A DNA stretch of 64,000 nt from Deltaproteobacteria bacterium IMCC39524 (GTDB lineage: Bacteria; Desulfobacterota; Desulfuromonadia; Desulfuromonadales; BM103), in NCBI GenBank assembly GCA_029667085.1, contig JARUHJ010000001.1, forward strand, positions 310,001 to 374,000. Direction: 5' to 3'. Of this stretch, positions 40,200 through 48,861 are shown piece by piece. Every line of letters starts with the position of its first letter. The first letter of the stretch is position 1. Under the pieces are notes generated by a model, which worked only from the letters and a program-made list of their open reading frames with translations, did no database searches and was not told the DNA's origin. Position numbers and translations under genes: made by a program.

Positions 40200-41507
40200 T
40201 TAAAGGATAATCCCACCAAACACAAACCCCAGGATAACTGCAGCAACGATAGTCACTGTGCCGGGGATCAGAAACGGGTGATTGAAAACAAGTTTACCGA
40301 TCTGCGTCGACCCGGTATCGTCGAACTCAACAGCGGCAATGAGAGTTGGATAAGTCGGCAACACGAAGAGGGCACTAACGGCAGAAAAGGCTGCTATCGC
40401 GGCAATAGGAGAGACGCCAAGAGCCATGGCTGCCGGCATCAGAGCCTTGGTGGTAGCTGCCTGAGAATAGAGCAACATAGAAGCGAAGAACAGAACCACG
40501 GCCAATGTCCAGGGGTTTGACTCGAGTATTTCTCCGGCAAAGATGTTGATCTCTTCAATGTGGGCCGTGACAAAAGTCGTGCCGAGCCAGGCGACCCCGA
40601 GGACACAGATACAGGCGCTCATGCCCGACTTGAAGGTTGCGGCATTAAGGATTCTTTTTGCATCGACCTTGCACAAGAGAGTGATCAGGGACGCTGCAGC
40701 CAGCATAAAGGTAACAATCGCATCGTTGCGCGAGAGAATCGGCTCCTTGATCAGGCCGATTGTGTCACTGGTTGCTGTTGCATAAAAAACCACGCAGATA
40801 ATACTGAGGGCAAAAATCAACACCGACCTTTTTGCTTCCGTGGGAATCTCCTGTTGATTGTCCTCTTCCACGTCTATATTGACCTGTCCTTTCGCCAGAC
40901 GTTCCTGGTAGATGGGGTCATCTTTAAGATCCTTACCCATGAAGTTGGCAACAACCGCTCCAATCATGACCGCCAGGAAGCTGCTGGGAATCGAAATCAT
41001 CAGTAACTCGACATAGTCGACACCAAATTTTTCCAACTCACTGGAGAAAAACACCACGGCTGCAGATATCGGGGATGCGGTAATGGCGATCTGAGAAGCG
41101 ACAGTGGCAATCGAAAGAGGGCGTGAAGGTCTGATCCCCTCACGTTTAGCGACTTCAGCGATGACCGGTAACGTTGAAAAGGCAGTGTGACCAGTGCCCG
41201 CAAAAATAGTCATCCAGTAAGTGACGACCGGGGCCAGGAAGGTGATATATTTCGGTTTGCTTTTCAAAATAGTTGCGGCAATGTGTACGAGGTAATCAAG
41301 CCCCCCTGCTTCCTGCATAGCAGCGATCGCAGCGATGACCCCCATGATGATGAGGATGACATCCACCGGGATCGCCCCCGGCTCAAGGCCGAAGCCGAAA
41401 GCGAGGACCAGAACACCAAATCCGCCGGCAAAACCGATACCGATGCTCCCCATCCGGGCACCGAGCCAGATAAAAAACAGCACGACCAGTAACTCAACGA
41501 TCCACAT
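40200..41507 (-). CDS. dcuA: Anaerobic C4-dicarboxylate transporter, DcuA/DcuB family
   Basis: A membrane protein of 435 residues with about ten to twelve helices. The Dcu family marks are visible: FGVLVLAFGFGLEPGAIPVD near residue 35, TYWMTIFAGTGHTAFSTLPV near 103-122 and a C-terminal LPTYPTLIAAVEFDDTGSTQ. Dcu carriers exchange fumarate, malate or aspartate for succinate under anaerobic conditions. It is the first gene of the operon with the aspartase, matching aspartate uptake and deamination to fumarate for respiration. DcuA and DcuB cannot be told apart with certainty here; the pairing with aspA favours DcuA. An AAAGGAG ribosome site precedes ATG 41507. Confidence 0.9.
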   Translation of the reverse strand: MWIVELLVVLFFIWLGARMGSIGIGFAGGFGVLVLAFGFGLEPGAIPVDVILIIMGVIAAIAAMQEAGGLDYLVHIAATILKSKPKYITFLAPVVTYWMTIFAGTGHTAFSTLPVIAEVAKREGIRPSRPLSIATVASQIAITASPISAAVVFFSSELEKFGVDYVELLMISIPSSFLAVMIGAVVANFMGKDLKDDPIYQERLAKGQVNIDVEEDNQQEIPTEAKRSVLIFALSIICVVFYATATSDTIGLIKEPILSRNDAIVTFMLAAASLITLLCKVDAKRILNAATFKSGMSACICVLGVAWLGTTFVTAHIEEINIFAGEILESNPWTLAVVLFFASMLLYSQAATTKALMPAAMALGVSPIAAIAAFSAVSALFVLPTYPTLIAAVEFDDTGSTQIGKLVFNHPFLIPGTVTIVAAVILGFVFGGIIL

Positions 41508-41556
41508 ACAATGTCTCCTTTTGTACGAATAAATCAGCTGAACACAAGCGCTGTCA

Positions 41557-42084
41557 TCAAGGAATCACGTAACTGCCACTCAAGTCCAAAGTCTGACCAG
41601 TTATCGTTGTTTTTCTGCCGTTTTCATTTAATTGAGTGGAGACGGATGACCAACTGTAGGAAAGTTCTCCACTGATTCCTTCCAGTTTATTGCTGCCACC
41701 AAGGATGGTTCCGGTGACTCGTTTGTCTGTCTGTATTGCACTACTTTGCAGTGAGAGATAGATCTCCGCCCCATCAAGGTCCTTCCAGACACAACGGGCA
41801 GTGGCGCCGGTCGCAGAGTCTGATAGACCGATACATTCAGCCCAGTAATCATTTTTTTTGCCGAGACGTGACTCAAGATTTACATGACCGGAAAACTTGA
41901 AGGTGTAAATCTGTATGTCGCTGTTGGAGATAAAAACCTCTTTGACGCCATTAGCAATCCATCTTCCACTAAATTCACCAGCTTCTGCTGCATACCCGAC
42001 AGTTTGAAAACCAAAGACAAGGAAAAGAACGACGAAGCTGATTACCCTGGAATGCCAACTCAACGATAGACTGTAGTTGCCCAT
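41557..42084 (-). CDS. Exported hypothetical protein, 175 aa
   Basis: A signal peptide (residues 1-33, ending VGYAAEA) is followed by a beta-rich region with repeated strands (FSGRWIANGVKEVFI, YTFKFSGHVNLES, LEGISGELSYSWS). Two cysteines (in WAECIG and ARCVWK) may form a disulfide in the periplasm. No family recognised; the pattern resembles small lipocalin-like or META-like exported domains. An AAGGAGGAATAAGG ribosome site precedes ATG 42084. It lies 49 bases upstream of the dcu gene on the same strand, so cotranscription is possible. Confidence 0.65.
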   Translation of the reverse strand: MGNYSLSLSWHSRVISFVVLFLVFGFQTVGYAAEAGEFSGRWIANGVKEVFISNSDIQIYTFKFSGHVNLESRLGKKNDYWAECIGLSDSATGATARCVWKDLDGAEIYLSLQSSAIQTDKRVTGTILGGSNKLEGISGELSYSWSSVSTQLNENGRKTTITGQTLDLSGSYVIP

Positions 42085-42398
42085 CCTTATTCCTCCTTAA
42101 AGTGAGCTTATTGCTCTGACGGAATTTTAGAGTTAGTTCAGATTTGAGAATGTTAACTATTTGTCGAGAGTATACAAGGGTTCTGAATGATGTCTATTGA
42201 CCCGTTGGCGATAAAAAAAGGGGGGGTAACCAGAGAAGATGGGGCAGGGTTGGGGAGAAGATACTTGCAAAGGTTTAAGGTGCAGACGCTCATTGACTCG
42301 AATCAAGTCATGCGGATTATTATTTATCCCCTCGCTTTGTTAGGAGGGTGTGGAATTTGCTGAAAAAAATAGATGGTCGTGCATTGTCATAAAAAAAA

Positions 42399-42426
42399 CC
42401 CCACAGCCAGGAGGGTGGCTGCGGGG
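42399..42426. terminator. Hairpin with minus-strand T run and SD-like loop
   Basis: CCCCACAGCCA (42399-42409) / TGGCTGCGGGG (42416-42426) pairs with one mismatch; on the minus strand TTTTTTTT follows, so it works as a terminator for leftward transcripts. On the plus strand the loop is GGAGGG and the flank GGGTAACGGGTTATT resembles the hairpin at 2447-2476. Bases 42085-42390 hold no gene I can support. Confidence 0.6.
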
Positions 42427-42462
42427 TAACGGGTTATTATGGGTTTTTTTAGGAGGTAGAAC

Positions 42463-42531
42463 ATGAAGAAAAGTGTTCTGGTTGAAATATTACTCTTTTG
42501 GTCAGGTATGTCAACAAGAAAAACAAAATGA
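42463..42531 (+). CDS. Possible 22-aa leader or small peptide
   Basis: An AGGAGG ribosome site (42451-42456) is perfectly placed six bases before ATG 42463; the frame reads MKKSVLVEILLFWSGMSTRK and ends in KTK at 42531. It is short, with a basic start and a hydrophobic core. It lies 37 bases after a hairpin and ends at a family R repeat. It may be a small membrane peptide, a leader or chance. Confidence 0.35.
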   Translation: MKKSVLVEILLFWSGMSTRKTK

Positions 42532-42562
42532 AATTACCATCAAGGATCGAACCCTGGTGGCC
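42531..42562 (+). repeat. Dispersed repeat family R, copy 5 (hairpin half)
   Basis: Bases 42541-42562 are identical over 22 bases to 603-624 of copy 2 (loop plus right arm). The left arm is degraded (ATTACCATCA). The tail is replaced by TTTTTCATTAAGG. Confidence 0.7.
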
Positions 42563-42620
42563 TTTTTCATTAAGGACATTCATAAGGTCGCCAATTAAAA
42601 TCTAACGGACTTAATAAGGC

Positions 42621-42782
42621 TTATCCTTTAACTCCCCATCGCGCAATCAACTCAAACTTTTCTGAATCATCAAGCCATTCGGCGTTAATCATGTGTCTAC
42701 CGCTTTTCCATGGCTGCAAATTAACCGCTCCTAGGGCAATCAAAAGTACAAACAAACAGAAAACAAGAATAAGTAAGACCAT
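42621..42782 (-). CDS. Small single-span membrane protein, 53 aa
   Basis: ATG 42782 has GGAG six bases upstream (CCACCAGGAGTCAATC). The product starts with one strong hydrophobic helix (MVLLILVFCLFVLLIALGAV, residues 1-20) and continues with a cytoplasmic or periplasmic tail NLQPWKSGRHMINAEWLDDS followed by EKFELIARWGVKG. No family recognised. It is divergent from the ArgP-like gene. The tidy ribosome site and helix-plus-charged-tail design support a real gene despite its size. Confidence 0.5.
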   Translation of the reverse strand: MVLLILVFCLFVLLIALGAVNLQPWKSGRHMINAEWLDDSEKFELIARWGVKG

Positions 42783-42855
42783 GATTGACTCCTGGTGGTT
42801 AGGCTTTTAATTACTTCCCGTAAGTCGCAATCTATTAACAAAGACAATAAAAGTA

Positions 42856-42885
42856 TAATTAATTGTTTTTCTTGTGCATTAATTA
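42856..42885. promoter_or_regulatory. AT-rich inverted repeat upstream of the ArgP-like gene
   Basis: TAATTAAT (42856-42863) and ATTAATTA (42878-42885) are perfect inverted arms 14 bases apart, ending 15 bases before the start codon. It may be an autoregulatory LysR-type site, but A/T-only repeats arise easily by chance. Confidence 0.3.
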
Positions 42886-42900
42886 TGCTAATGATGTGCC

Positions 42901-43788
42901 ATGATTGATTACAAACTATTAGAAGCCTTAGCAATGGTTGTTCAGGAAGGTGGCTTTGAAAAAGCAGCGACCTTGATGAACCTGACCCAGTCTGCGGTAT
43001 CTCAAAGGGTCAGGCTTCTAGAAGAGCGTGCGGGCAAAATTCTTCTCTCTAGAACATCTCCACCCCAGCCTACAGAAGCCGGGCAAAAGCTCATCAAGCA
43101 CTATTTGCAGGTAAGGTTGCTCGAGGATAGCCTCGAAGAGGGGATAAGTGACTCTGATGATTCCACCCCTGTCAGATTGTCGTTGGGAATTAACGCCGAC
43201 AGCCTGTCCAGTTGGTTTTTGCCTGCCATAGGAGACCTTTTAGAGGATGGCAAGATTCTGATTGATATGCATGTTGATGATCAGGAACAAACCCACAAAT
43301 TACTTAGAGGCGGAGTCGTTGTCGGCTGCATTAGTGACTTAGCCTCTCCAATGCAAGGGTGCAAGGTGGATTTTTTAGGGGCGATGAAATATCGCCTCCT
43401 GGCTCGTCCGGAATTTATTGCGAAATGGTTCCCGGAGGGGTTGACAGCTTCTGCCGCTGAGAATGCTCCGGCGGTAATGTTTACTCGCAAAGACATGCTT
43501 CACTATAAAATCCTACAACGAGTGCTTGGCGAAGCTATTAAAGTTAAAGCGATTCATTACGTTCCTTCAAATGATCAATTCATGAAGATGATTAGTTCAG
43601 GTTACGCTTACGGCATGGTTCCTGATTGGCAAAGTAAAGTCTTGCGATCAAAAGGCGAGGTTGTCGAGGTTCATGGAAGAGCGCATGATTCTGTAAAACA
43701 CTATTGGCATTGCTGGAACATCGATTCCATGCCCTTGAAGACACTATCAAAGCGGCTTGTGAATAAAGCAAAAATCTTGCTCTCCTGA
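42901..43788 (+). CDS. LysR family regulator, ArgP-like
   Basis: A winged helix-turn-helix (residues 1-60; MIDYKLLEALAMVVQEGGFE, KAATLMNLTQSAVSQRVRLLE) is followed by an effector domain with features of the ArgP/IciA subfamily, including SRTSPPQPTEAGQKLIKHY and YVPSNDQFMKMISSGYAYGM. ArgP senses lysine and arginine in E. coli and controls the exporter ArgO. No LysE/ArgO gene lies beside it; MarC at 45083 is the nearest transporter-like gene but is separated by a lipoprotein gene. The arginase pathway at 17.6 kb is another conceivable target. 295 residues, start ATG 42901. Confidence 0.88.
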   Translation: MIDYKLLEALAMVVQEGGFEKAATLMNLTQSAVSQRVRLLEERAGKILLSRTSPPQPTEAGQKLIKHYLQVRLLEDSLEEGISDSDDSTPVRLSLGINADSLSSWFLPAIGDLLEDGKILIDMHVDDQEQTHKLLRGGVVVGCISDLASPMQGCKVDFLGAMKYRLLARPEFIAKWFPEGLTASAAENAPAVMFTRKDMLHYKILQRVLGEAIKVKAIHYVPSNDQFMKMISSGYAYGMVPDWQSKVLRSKGEVVEVHGRAHDSVKHYWHCWNIDSMPLKTLSKRLVNKAKILLS

Positions 43789-43962
43789 GTTTAAGCGTAC
43801 TTGACAAGTTTCAAATATAGGTAAGAGTTTTCTTTGGCTGTAGATACTTACGTTTACAAAGGATTGTTGAAAAGAAACTTCTGTTGAGTGTTTCTAAGGG
43901 ATTAGAACCCAGGCTAAAAACATAAATAATTCCAAGTTCTTTTAATCTTGAGGTGGGCTAAT

Positions 43963-44970
43963 ATGGCATTTTTATCTTGTCGCTTTTCCCTACAGCAAAG
44001 TTTCTTACTTTTTCTGATTAGCTGTATCTTTGGGTGCGCATCTGGAGGCATCCAGAGCCCAACGGGTGACCCGCTGCCAGATGTGCTTGCGGCGCTTAAA
44101 AGTGGCCAGATAAGATTGTCTTGTGATGCAGCTTGTGCCGTCTCATGGAGAACAACACGACATCAGGTCAAAGCTTTACATGACAATGAACTTTGGAATC
44201 ATTTGGCAATAGAAGTATCGAGGGTTGGCTATAAGGTAGATTTAGCCTATTACTACTTAGGGCGTGCCGCCGAGGGATTGGGGTTCTACGACTCAGCCAG
44301 CATTTATTATAATCTGGCTTTGGCTGATATATATGAGTGCGATGGAATCATTAATAACTGTGATGGTTTTGTTTTTCCCCGTGATGCAAGAAGCAGGTTA
44401 GAGCATGTTGAAGCGTTAGAATATTCAAAAAAGTTGGCCAACAAACAAAAGTTAGCTAATGAAGAGAGATACGAAATAAAAGATAAAAAAATAGCTGAAT
44501 CTAAATTGAAAGAAGAACAGGAACTTTATAAAAAAGTTAGAAAAATACCAGCCCGTTACGTTGAAGAGAATAGAGATGGTTATAAAAAATTATCGGAAAT
44601 GAATCCTGACAAAGAAACCTACAGGAAGAAATATAAATACTATAGCGAGTTAGCGGAGAGTAGGGGCAAAAAGAAAAGCACTAAGATCGTTTCAAGTTCT
44701 TCATATAATGTAGATGAAAAACCAAGCAGTGGAGATAAAGGAACTTTAGACGAATTGGAAGCAATGGGGGCTTTTACCAAAGATTCTAAAACGAGTTCAA
44801 TCTCTGTAGAAACTGGCTTCTGGAATACATTGGATTATCAACAAAAGAACGCGTTTTGCTACAAGGTTCAGAAGACATATCCAGAATACGCCAATTCAAT
44901 TTTAGATAAATATTCTGGGAGAAAGCTTGCGGAATCAAACATACACGGGGAAATCAGTGCAATTAGATAG
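43963..44970 (+). CDS. Lipoprotein with TPR-like and coiled-coil regions
   Basis: A lipoprotein signal (residues 1-28) ends in a lipobox ISCIFGC. Residues 80-130 look like TPR helices (LAYYYLGRAAEGLGFYDSAS). A highly charged K/E-rich coiled coil follows at about 150-200, then the motif IPARYVEENRDGYKKLSEMN plus PDKETYRKKYKYYSEL, a small helical unit seen in many bacterial proteins (I-P-x-x-x-x-x-N-x-x-x-Y-x-x-L-x-x-x-x-P). The C terminus is Ser-rich, then polar. ATG 43963 has GAGGTGG seven bases upstream. Lower GC than neighbours. Membrane-anchored; function unknown. Confidence 0.7.
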   Translation: MAFLSCRFSLQQSFLLFLISCIFGCASGGIQSPTGDPLPDVLAALKSGQIRLSCDAACAVSWRTTRHQVKALHDNELWNHLAIEVSRVGYKVDLAYYYLGRAAEGLGFYDSASIYYNLALADIYECDGIINNCDGFVFPRDARSRLEHVEALEYSKKLANKQKLANEERYEIKDKKIAESKLKEEQELYKKVRKIPARYVEENRDGYKKLSEMNPDKETYRKKYKYYSELAESRGKKKSTKIVSSSSYNVDEKPSSGDKGTLDELEAMGAFTKDSKTSSISVETGFWNTLDYQQKNAFCYKVQKTYPEYANSILDKYSGRKLAESNIHGEISAIR

Positions 44971-45082
44971 ATGCCTCTCTTATTTATGTAAGTGTCTAAG
45001 GATTGTTGGTTAGGTGAGGTGTTTTCGCAAGGCTGCGGCACTGTTGTTTAACCCAAAATAACCACTTCTTACGGAGGTCTCT

Positions 45083-45715
45083 ATGCTTACCCATGCAGCG
45101 CTGGCGAGTTTCGCAGCAGCCCTCTTCTCCATGATGAACCCACTAGGCAATATTGGCGTCTTTGCTGGCATGACAGCAGGTCGGACGGATTCTGAAAATA
45201 AGCGAACTGCTTGGGCGTGTGCTATGGCCGTCGCGATTACCTTGCTAATTGTGACTTGGGGTGGCCCAATGCTGTTTAAATTCTTTGGTGTCACCGTCGA
45301 TTCGCTCCGCTCTGCCGGAGGCTTGATTGTACTCATCATTGGCCTGCATATGCTTTTTAATAAATCAGAACACAAGCAATCGGATGAAGAGCTTGAGGAA
45401 TCCGAATCTCAAGAATCGATTGCGGTCGTGCCACTCGCAATCCCGATGGTTGCCGGACCAGGCACAATGGCAACCGTTCTTGTCGCAGCCCAGCAAAACC
45501 AGGCTGTACTAGGTAAACTTGAGGTTTCGGCTGTAATCATATTCTTTTCCGTGTTGTGTGGGATTTTGTTCAGCTTCGCTACGCCTGTTTCGAGGCGATT
45601 GGGCGCGTCCGGAATGGGCGTTGTTACGAGAGTCATGGGGCTGGTTCTTGCCGCAATCGCTATGGGGATGTTGACTGAAGGGCTCAAGGCCCTATTGCCA
45701 GGACTGGCCAGTTAA
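45083..45715 (+). CDS. MarC family integral membrane protein
   Basis: Six hydrophobic helices in 210 residues. The family marks are present: MNPLGNIGVFAGMTAG near residue 18 and VPLAIPMVAGPGTMATVLVA near 113-132, both with conserved N/G/P turns inside helices. MarC/YchE proteins are called NAAT transporters, with amino-acid transport suggested for some members; the old multidrug-resistance link has been withdrawn. GGAGG lies before ATG 45083. Monocistronic. Confidence 0.9.
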   Translation: MLTHAALASFAAALFSMMNPLGNIGVFAGMTAGRTDSENKRTAWACAMAVAITLLIVTWGGPMLFKFFGVTVDSLRSAGGLIVLIIGLHMLFNKSEHKQSDEELEESESQESIAVVPLAIPMVAGPGTMATVLVAAQQNQAVLGKLEVSAVIIFFSVLCGILFSFATPVSRRLGASGMGVVTRVMGLVLAAIAMGMLTEGLKALLPGLAS

Positions 45716-46026
45716 CATTGTGAATCACCTAATTAATTCATAGGTAGCTATTCTTCCCTGTCTCTATATTCGTGTGTAATTGGTTGAGATGTTGGAATTG
45801 AGCATCAAGCTTAATTTTTCTCATAACTCAGGGTTTGTAAGAAGTTTGTATTTCTGCCACACCGAGCACCAACAATACAAGACAGGTGAATAAATAAGTA
45901 GCTTCCTTTTCTACAAATCAGAAGTTCGCGAGATCGAACCTTCAGCGGCGCCATACAATTAAAAATCCAGAACTGTATTGTTGCTTGGGCTTACTCTTGT
46001 GCACTCTTCAGAGTGATAATTCTGCT
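45716..46026. other. 311-bp intergenic region between marC-like and ppsA
   Basis: No gene is seen. A hairpin CACTCT-TC-AGAGTG (46002-46015) sits 11 bases beyond the ppsA stop without a T run. Around 45924-45946, GAAGTTCG / CGAACCTTC forms another short hairpin reminiscent of a T-arm, but no tRNA can be built. Confidence 0.5.
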
Positions 46027-48423
46027 TTAGTTTGCTGCCAGTCGCTCTTCCTCCTTGGCCAGTCGACGTATTACACCGATCACGCTGTCTGGGTTAAGTG
46101 AGATAGAATCAATACCATTTTCTACCAGAAATGCCGCGAAATCAGGGAAGTCGCTCGGCGCCTGGCCACAGATGCCGATCTTGGTGCCGGTCTGCTTGGC
46201 GCTACAGATCGCCTGGCTGATCAATGCCTTAATCGCCGGATCGCGTTCGTCGAACAGCTCTTTGAGAATTTCCGAATCTCGGTCGACGCCGAGCGTGAGT
46301 TGGGTCAGATCGTTGGAGCCGATTGAGAAGCCGTCGAAACGGGCAGCGAATTGCTCAGCGAGAATCACGTTTGAAGGGAGCTCGACCATGACGTAGATTT
46401 CCAACCCCTTCTCACCACGCACCAAGCCGTTCGTTGCCATCTCCTCGAGGACCTTGTCCGCCTCGTCCAGGGTGCGGCAGAAGGGAATCATTACGATCAC
46501 GTTGCCCAGCCCGATGTTTTCTCGGACCCGCTTGATGGCGGCACATTCCAGGGCGAAGCCTGCGCGGTAGCGGTCGCTATAGTAGCGCGAAGCGCCACGG
46601 AAGCCAAGCATCGGGTTCTCCTCGGCAAACTCGAACTGGCGACCGCCGATCAGCTCGGCGTACTCGTTGGTCTTGAAGTCGCTCATACGTACGATGACAG
46701 GCTCCGGATACTGGCTGGCGGCGATCACCGCGAGCCCTTGGGCGAGTTGGTCGACGAAGTACTCAGTCTTGTCGGTATAGCCGCGTGTCAGTGCGCGGAT
46801 TTGCTTCCTGGCGACCTTGTCCTCGAGCTGGTCGTACTCTACCAGCGCCATGGGATGGGCCTTGATGATGTTGTTAATGATGAATTCCATCCGCGCCAAG
46901 CCGACCCCGCGACAGGGCAGCCGCCACCAGCGGAAGGCTGCTGACGGTGTGGCGAGGTTGAGCATAATTCGGGTGCGGATAGTCGGCAGTTCATCGAGGT
47001 GGATCTCCTCTTCAGCAAATTTGAGCCGGCCTGCGTAGATCTTGCCTTGGTCGCCTTCTGCGCAGGAAAGGGTCACCTCCTGTCCGTTCTTGAGTTCGGC
47101 GGTGCAGTGGCTGGTTCCGACCACTGCAGCAATGCCAAGCTCACGGCTGACGATTGCAGCATGCGAGGTGCGACCACCGTGGTCTGTGATGATGCCGGAA
47201 GCCTTCTTCATGATCGGCACCCAGTCGGGGTCGGTTATGCTCGTGACCAGGATGCTGCCTTCATTGAAACGATCTATCTCGTTGCTGCTTTTGATCACCT
47301 GAACAGGGCCTGAGGTGATTGCCTCGCCGATGGCAAGGCCGGTGAGCAGCAACCGGCCAGATTCGCAAAGATGGTAGTTGTGCAGAACTCCGGCCTTGCC
47401 GCGGGTCTGGACCGTCTCCGGACGGGCCTGAACTATGAACAGCTTTCCGCTGTTTCCGTCCTTGGCCCACTCGATGTCCATCGGTTGACCGTAGTGTTTT
47501 TCGATGGCCGTTGCCCAGCGTGCGAGCTGCAGGATTTCGGCATCCTCCAGCACAAAGGCGTGACGCTCATTTGCGGCGGTATCAAGGTTGCGAGTTGAGT
47601 GGCCGGTTGCGCGGGAGTAAACCAGCTTCTTCTCCTTGTTGCCTAGTTTCTTACGCAATATCGGTGTCAAATCCGGCCAGGCAAGAAGTGGTTTGAACAC
47701 CAGGTAGTTGTCCGGGTTAACGGTGCCCTGTACGACATTTTCGCCCAGTCCCCAGGCAGCATCGATTACCACCACGCCGGGGAAGCCGGTCTCGGTGTCC
47801 AACGTGAACATCACCCCGGCCCCCGCCAGATCGCTGCGCACCATGGCCTGCACGCCGATTGACAGCGCTACCTGCAGGTGATCGAAGCCGTGGATGTCCC
47901 GGTAGCTGATCGCCCTGTCGGTGAAAAGCGAAGCGTAGCACTTGCGGCAGGCTTCGAGCAGTTCGGTTTCGCCGGAGATGTTGAGGAAGGTCTCCTGTTG
48001 GCCGGCAAAGCTTGCCTCAGGAAGGTCCTCAGCCGTGGCACTGCTGCGAACCGCCACATCGATCTCTTCACGTTCGTTTCGGCGGCTAAGCTCTCGATAA
48101 GCCGTGATGATCTCCGTGGCAAGTTGCTCGGGCCAAGTGCTGCGGAGGATCAGGCGACGGATAGCTTCGCCGATCTGCGACAGCGATTGCTTGCGCTCGC
48201 GGTAAGCGGCAAGGGCAACGCCGATCGGATCTTCTAGCCGGTTGGTTGTCAGGAACTGCCGGTAGGCGTCTGCCGTGGTTGCGAAACCGGCCGGTACATG
48301 GATACCGCTCTCCTTGAGTGCTGCCGTCAACTCACCAAGAGAGGCATTCTTGCCACCTACCACTGACACATCACTCCGATCCAGCTCTTCGTACCAGCGG
48401 ATCAGGTTCTTGTTGGTCGTCAT
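46027..48423 (-). CDS. ppsA: Phosphoenolpyruvate synthase
   Basis: 798 residues, close to E. coli PpsA. The N-terminal ATP-binding domain has VVGGKNASLGELTAAL near residue 16 and RSSATAEDLPEASFAGQQET near 120. The swivelling domain has the phospho-His motif GGRTSHAAIVSRELGIAAVVG near 420. The C-terminal PEP/pyruvate barrel has the SNDLTQLTLGVDRDS block and ends with GICGQAPSDFPDFAAFLVEN, carrying the catalytic Cys region. It makes PEP from pyruvate and ATP, the entry to gluconeogenesis, which suits growth on acetate or pyruvate. ATG 48423 has AGAGGA five bases upstream. Monocistronic. Confidence 0.95.
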   Translation of the reverse strand: MTTNKNLIRWYEELDRSDVSVVGGKNASLGELTAALKESGIHVPAGFATTADAYRQFLTTNRLEDPIGVALAAYRERKQSLSQIGEAIRRLILRSTWPEQLATEIITAYRELSRRNEREEIDVAVRSSATAEDLPEASFAGQQETFLNISGETELLEACRKCYASLFTDRAISYRDIHGFDHLQVALSIGVQAMVRSDLAGAGVMFTLDTETGFPGVVVIDAAWGLGENVVQGTVNPDNYLVFKPLLAWPDLTPILRKKLGNKEKKLVYSRATGHSTRNLDTAANERHAFVLEDAEILQLARWATAIEKHYGQPMDIEWAKDGNSGKLFIVQARPETVQTRGKAGVLHNYHLCESGRLLLTGLAIGEAITSGPVQVIKSSNEIDRFNEGSILVTSITDPDWVPIMKKASGIITDHGGRTSHAAIVSRELGIAAVVGTSHCTAELKNGQEVTLSCAEGDQGKIYAGRLKFAEEEIHLDELPTIRTRIMLNLATPSAAFRWWRLPCRGVGLARMEFIINNIIKAHPMALVEYDQLEDKVARKQIRALTRGYTDKTEYFVDQLAQGLAVIAASQYPEPVIVRMSDFKTNEYAELIGGRQFEFAEENPMLGFRGASRYYSDRYRAGFALECAAIKRVRENIGLGNVIVMIPFCRTLDEADKVLEEMATNGLVRGEKGLEIYVMVELPSNVILAEQFAARFDGFSIGSNDLTQLTLGVDRDSEILKELFDERDPAIKALISQAICSAKQTGTKIGICGQAPSDFPDFAAFLVENGIDSISLNPDSVIGVIRRLAKEEERLAAN

Positions 48424-48661
48424 GAGGTCCTCTCGAATCAGGGTGGTTACAAACAAAAAATAAATTTTGTCTCGTGTATACATTTCTATCAACTGCACTT
48501 GGGAAGTCAACTGTCGCCGGTCTTCGCAAGGGGACGCTTTCCATCTGTTTGTCAGGGGAAGTCAGTGTGAAAAACGAGAGTAGCCTTTTGCCTGTTTTCC
48601 GGTGTCCCTAGTAGACCAACTACAAAACAAGCTGGTTCCTTTGGATGCCAGCACATTTCTC

Positions 48662-48763
48662 GTAAATCAAGACTGGTGAGAAGAAAAGCGGCTTCTTACT
48701 GATAGAGGTATTCAGTAAACTCTTTAATCCACAAAAGTATGGCCACCCGCTACCAGGTGGCCA
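48662..48763 (-). repeat. Dispersed repeat family R, copy 6 (near complete, inverted)
   Basis: The hairpin TGGCCACC (48740-48747) / GGTGGCCA (48756-48763) has its tail on the left: reading the minus strand, ATACTTTTGTGGAT, then TGAATACCTCTATCAGTAAG and AAGCCGCTTTTCTTCTC with TTGATTTA follow in the same order as copy 2. Its orientation is opposite to copies 1-4. The gap 48424-48861 holds nothing else I can support. Confidence 0.75.
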
Positions 48764-48861
48764 CTTCTTTGTCTGCCGTGGGTTGTTTCTCCAAACCCTA
48801 TGATGAGTCATTTCTGCTACTCGTGCTATATTTGTGGATAGCTTAAAAAAAGAGGTAGCCG

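Noticed and set aside
45920-45960. Second T-arm-like hairpin (GAAGTTCG...CGAACCTTC)
   Set aside because: The stem and loop do not fit a tRNA T-arm, and no other arms are present.
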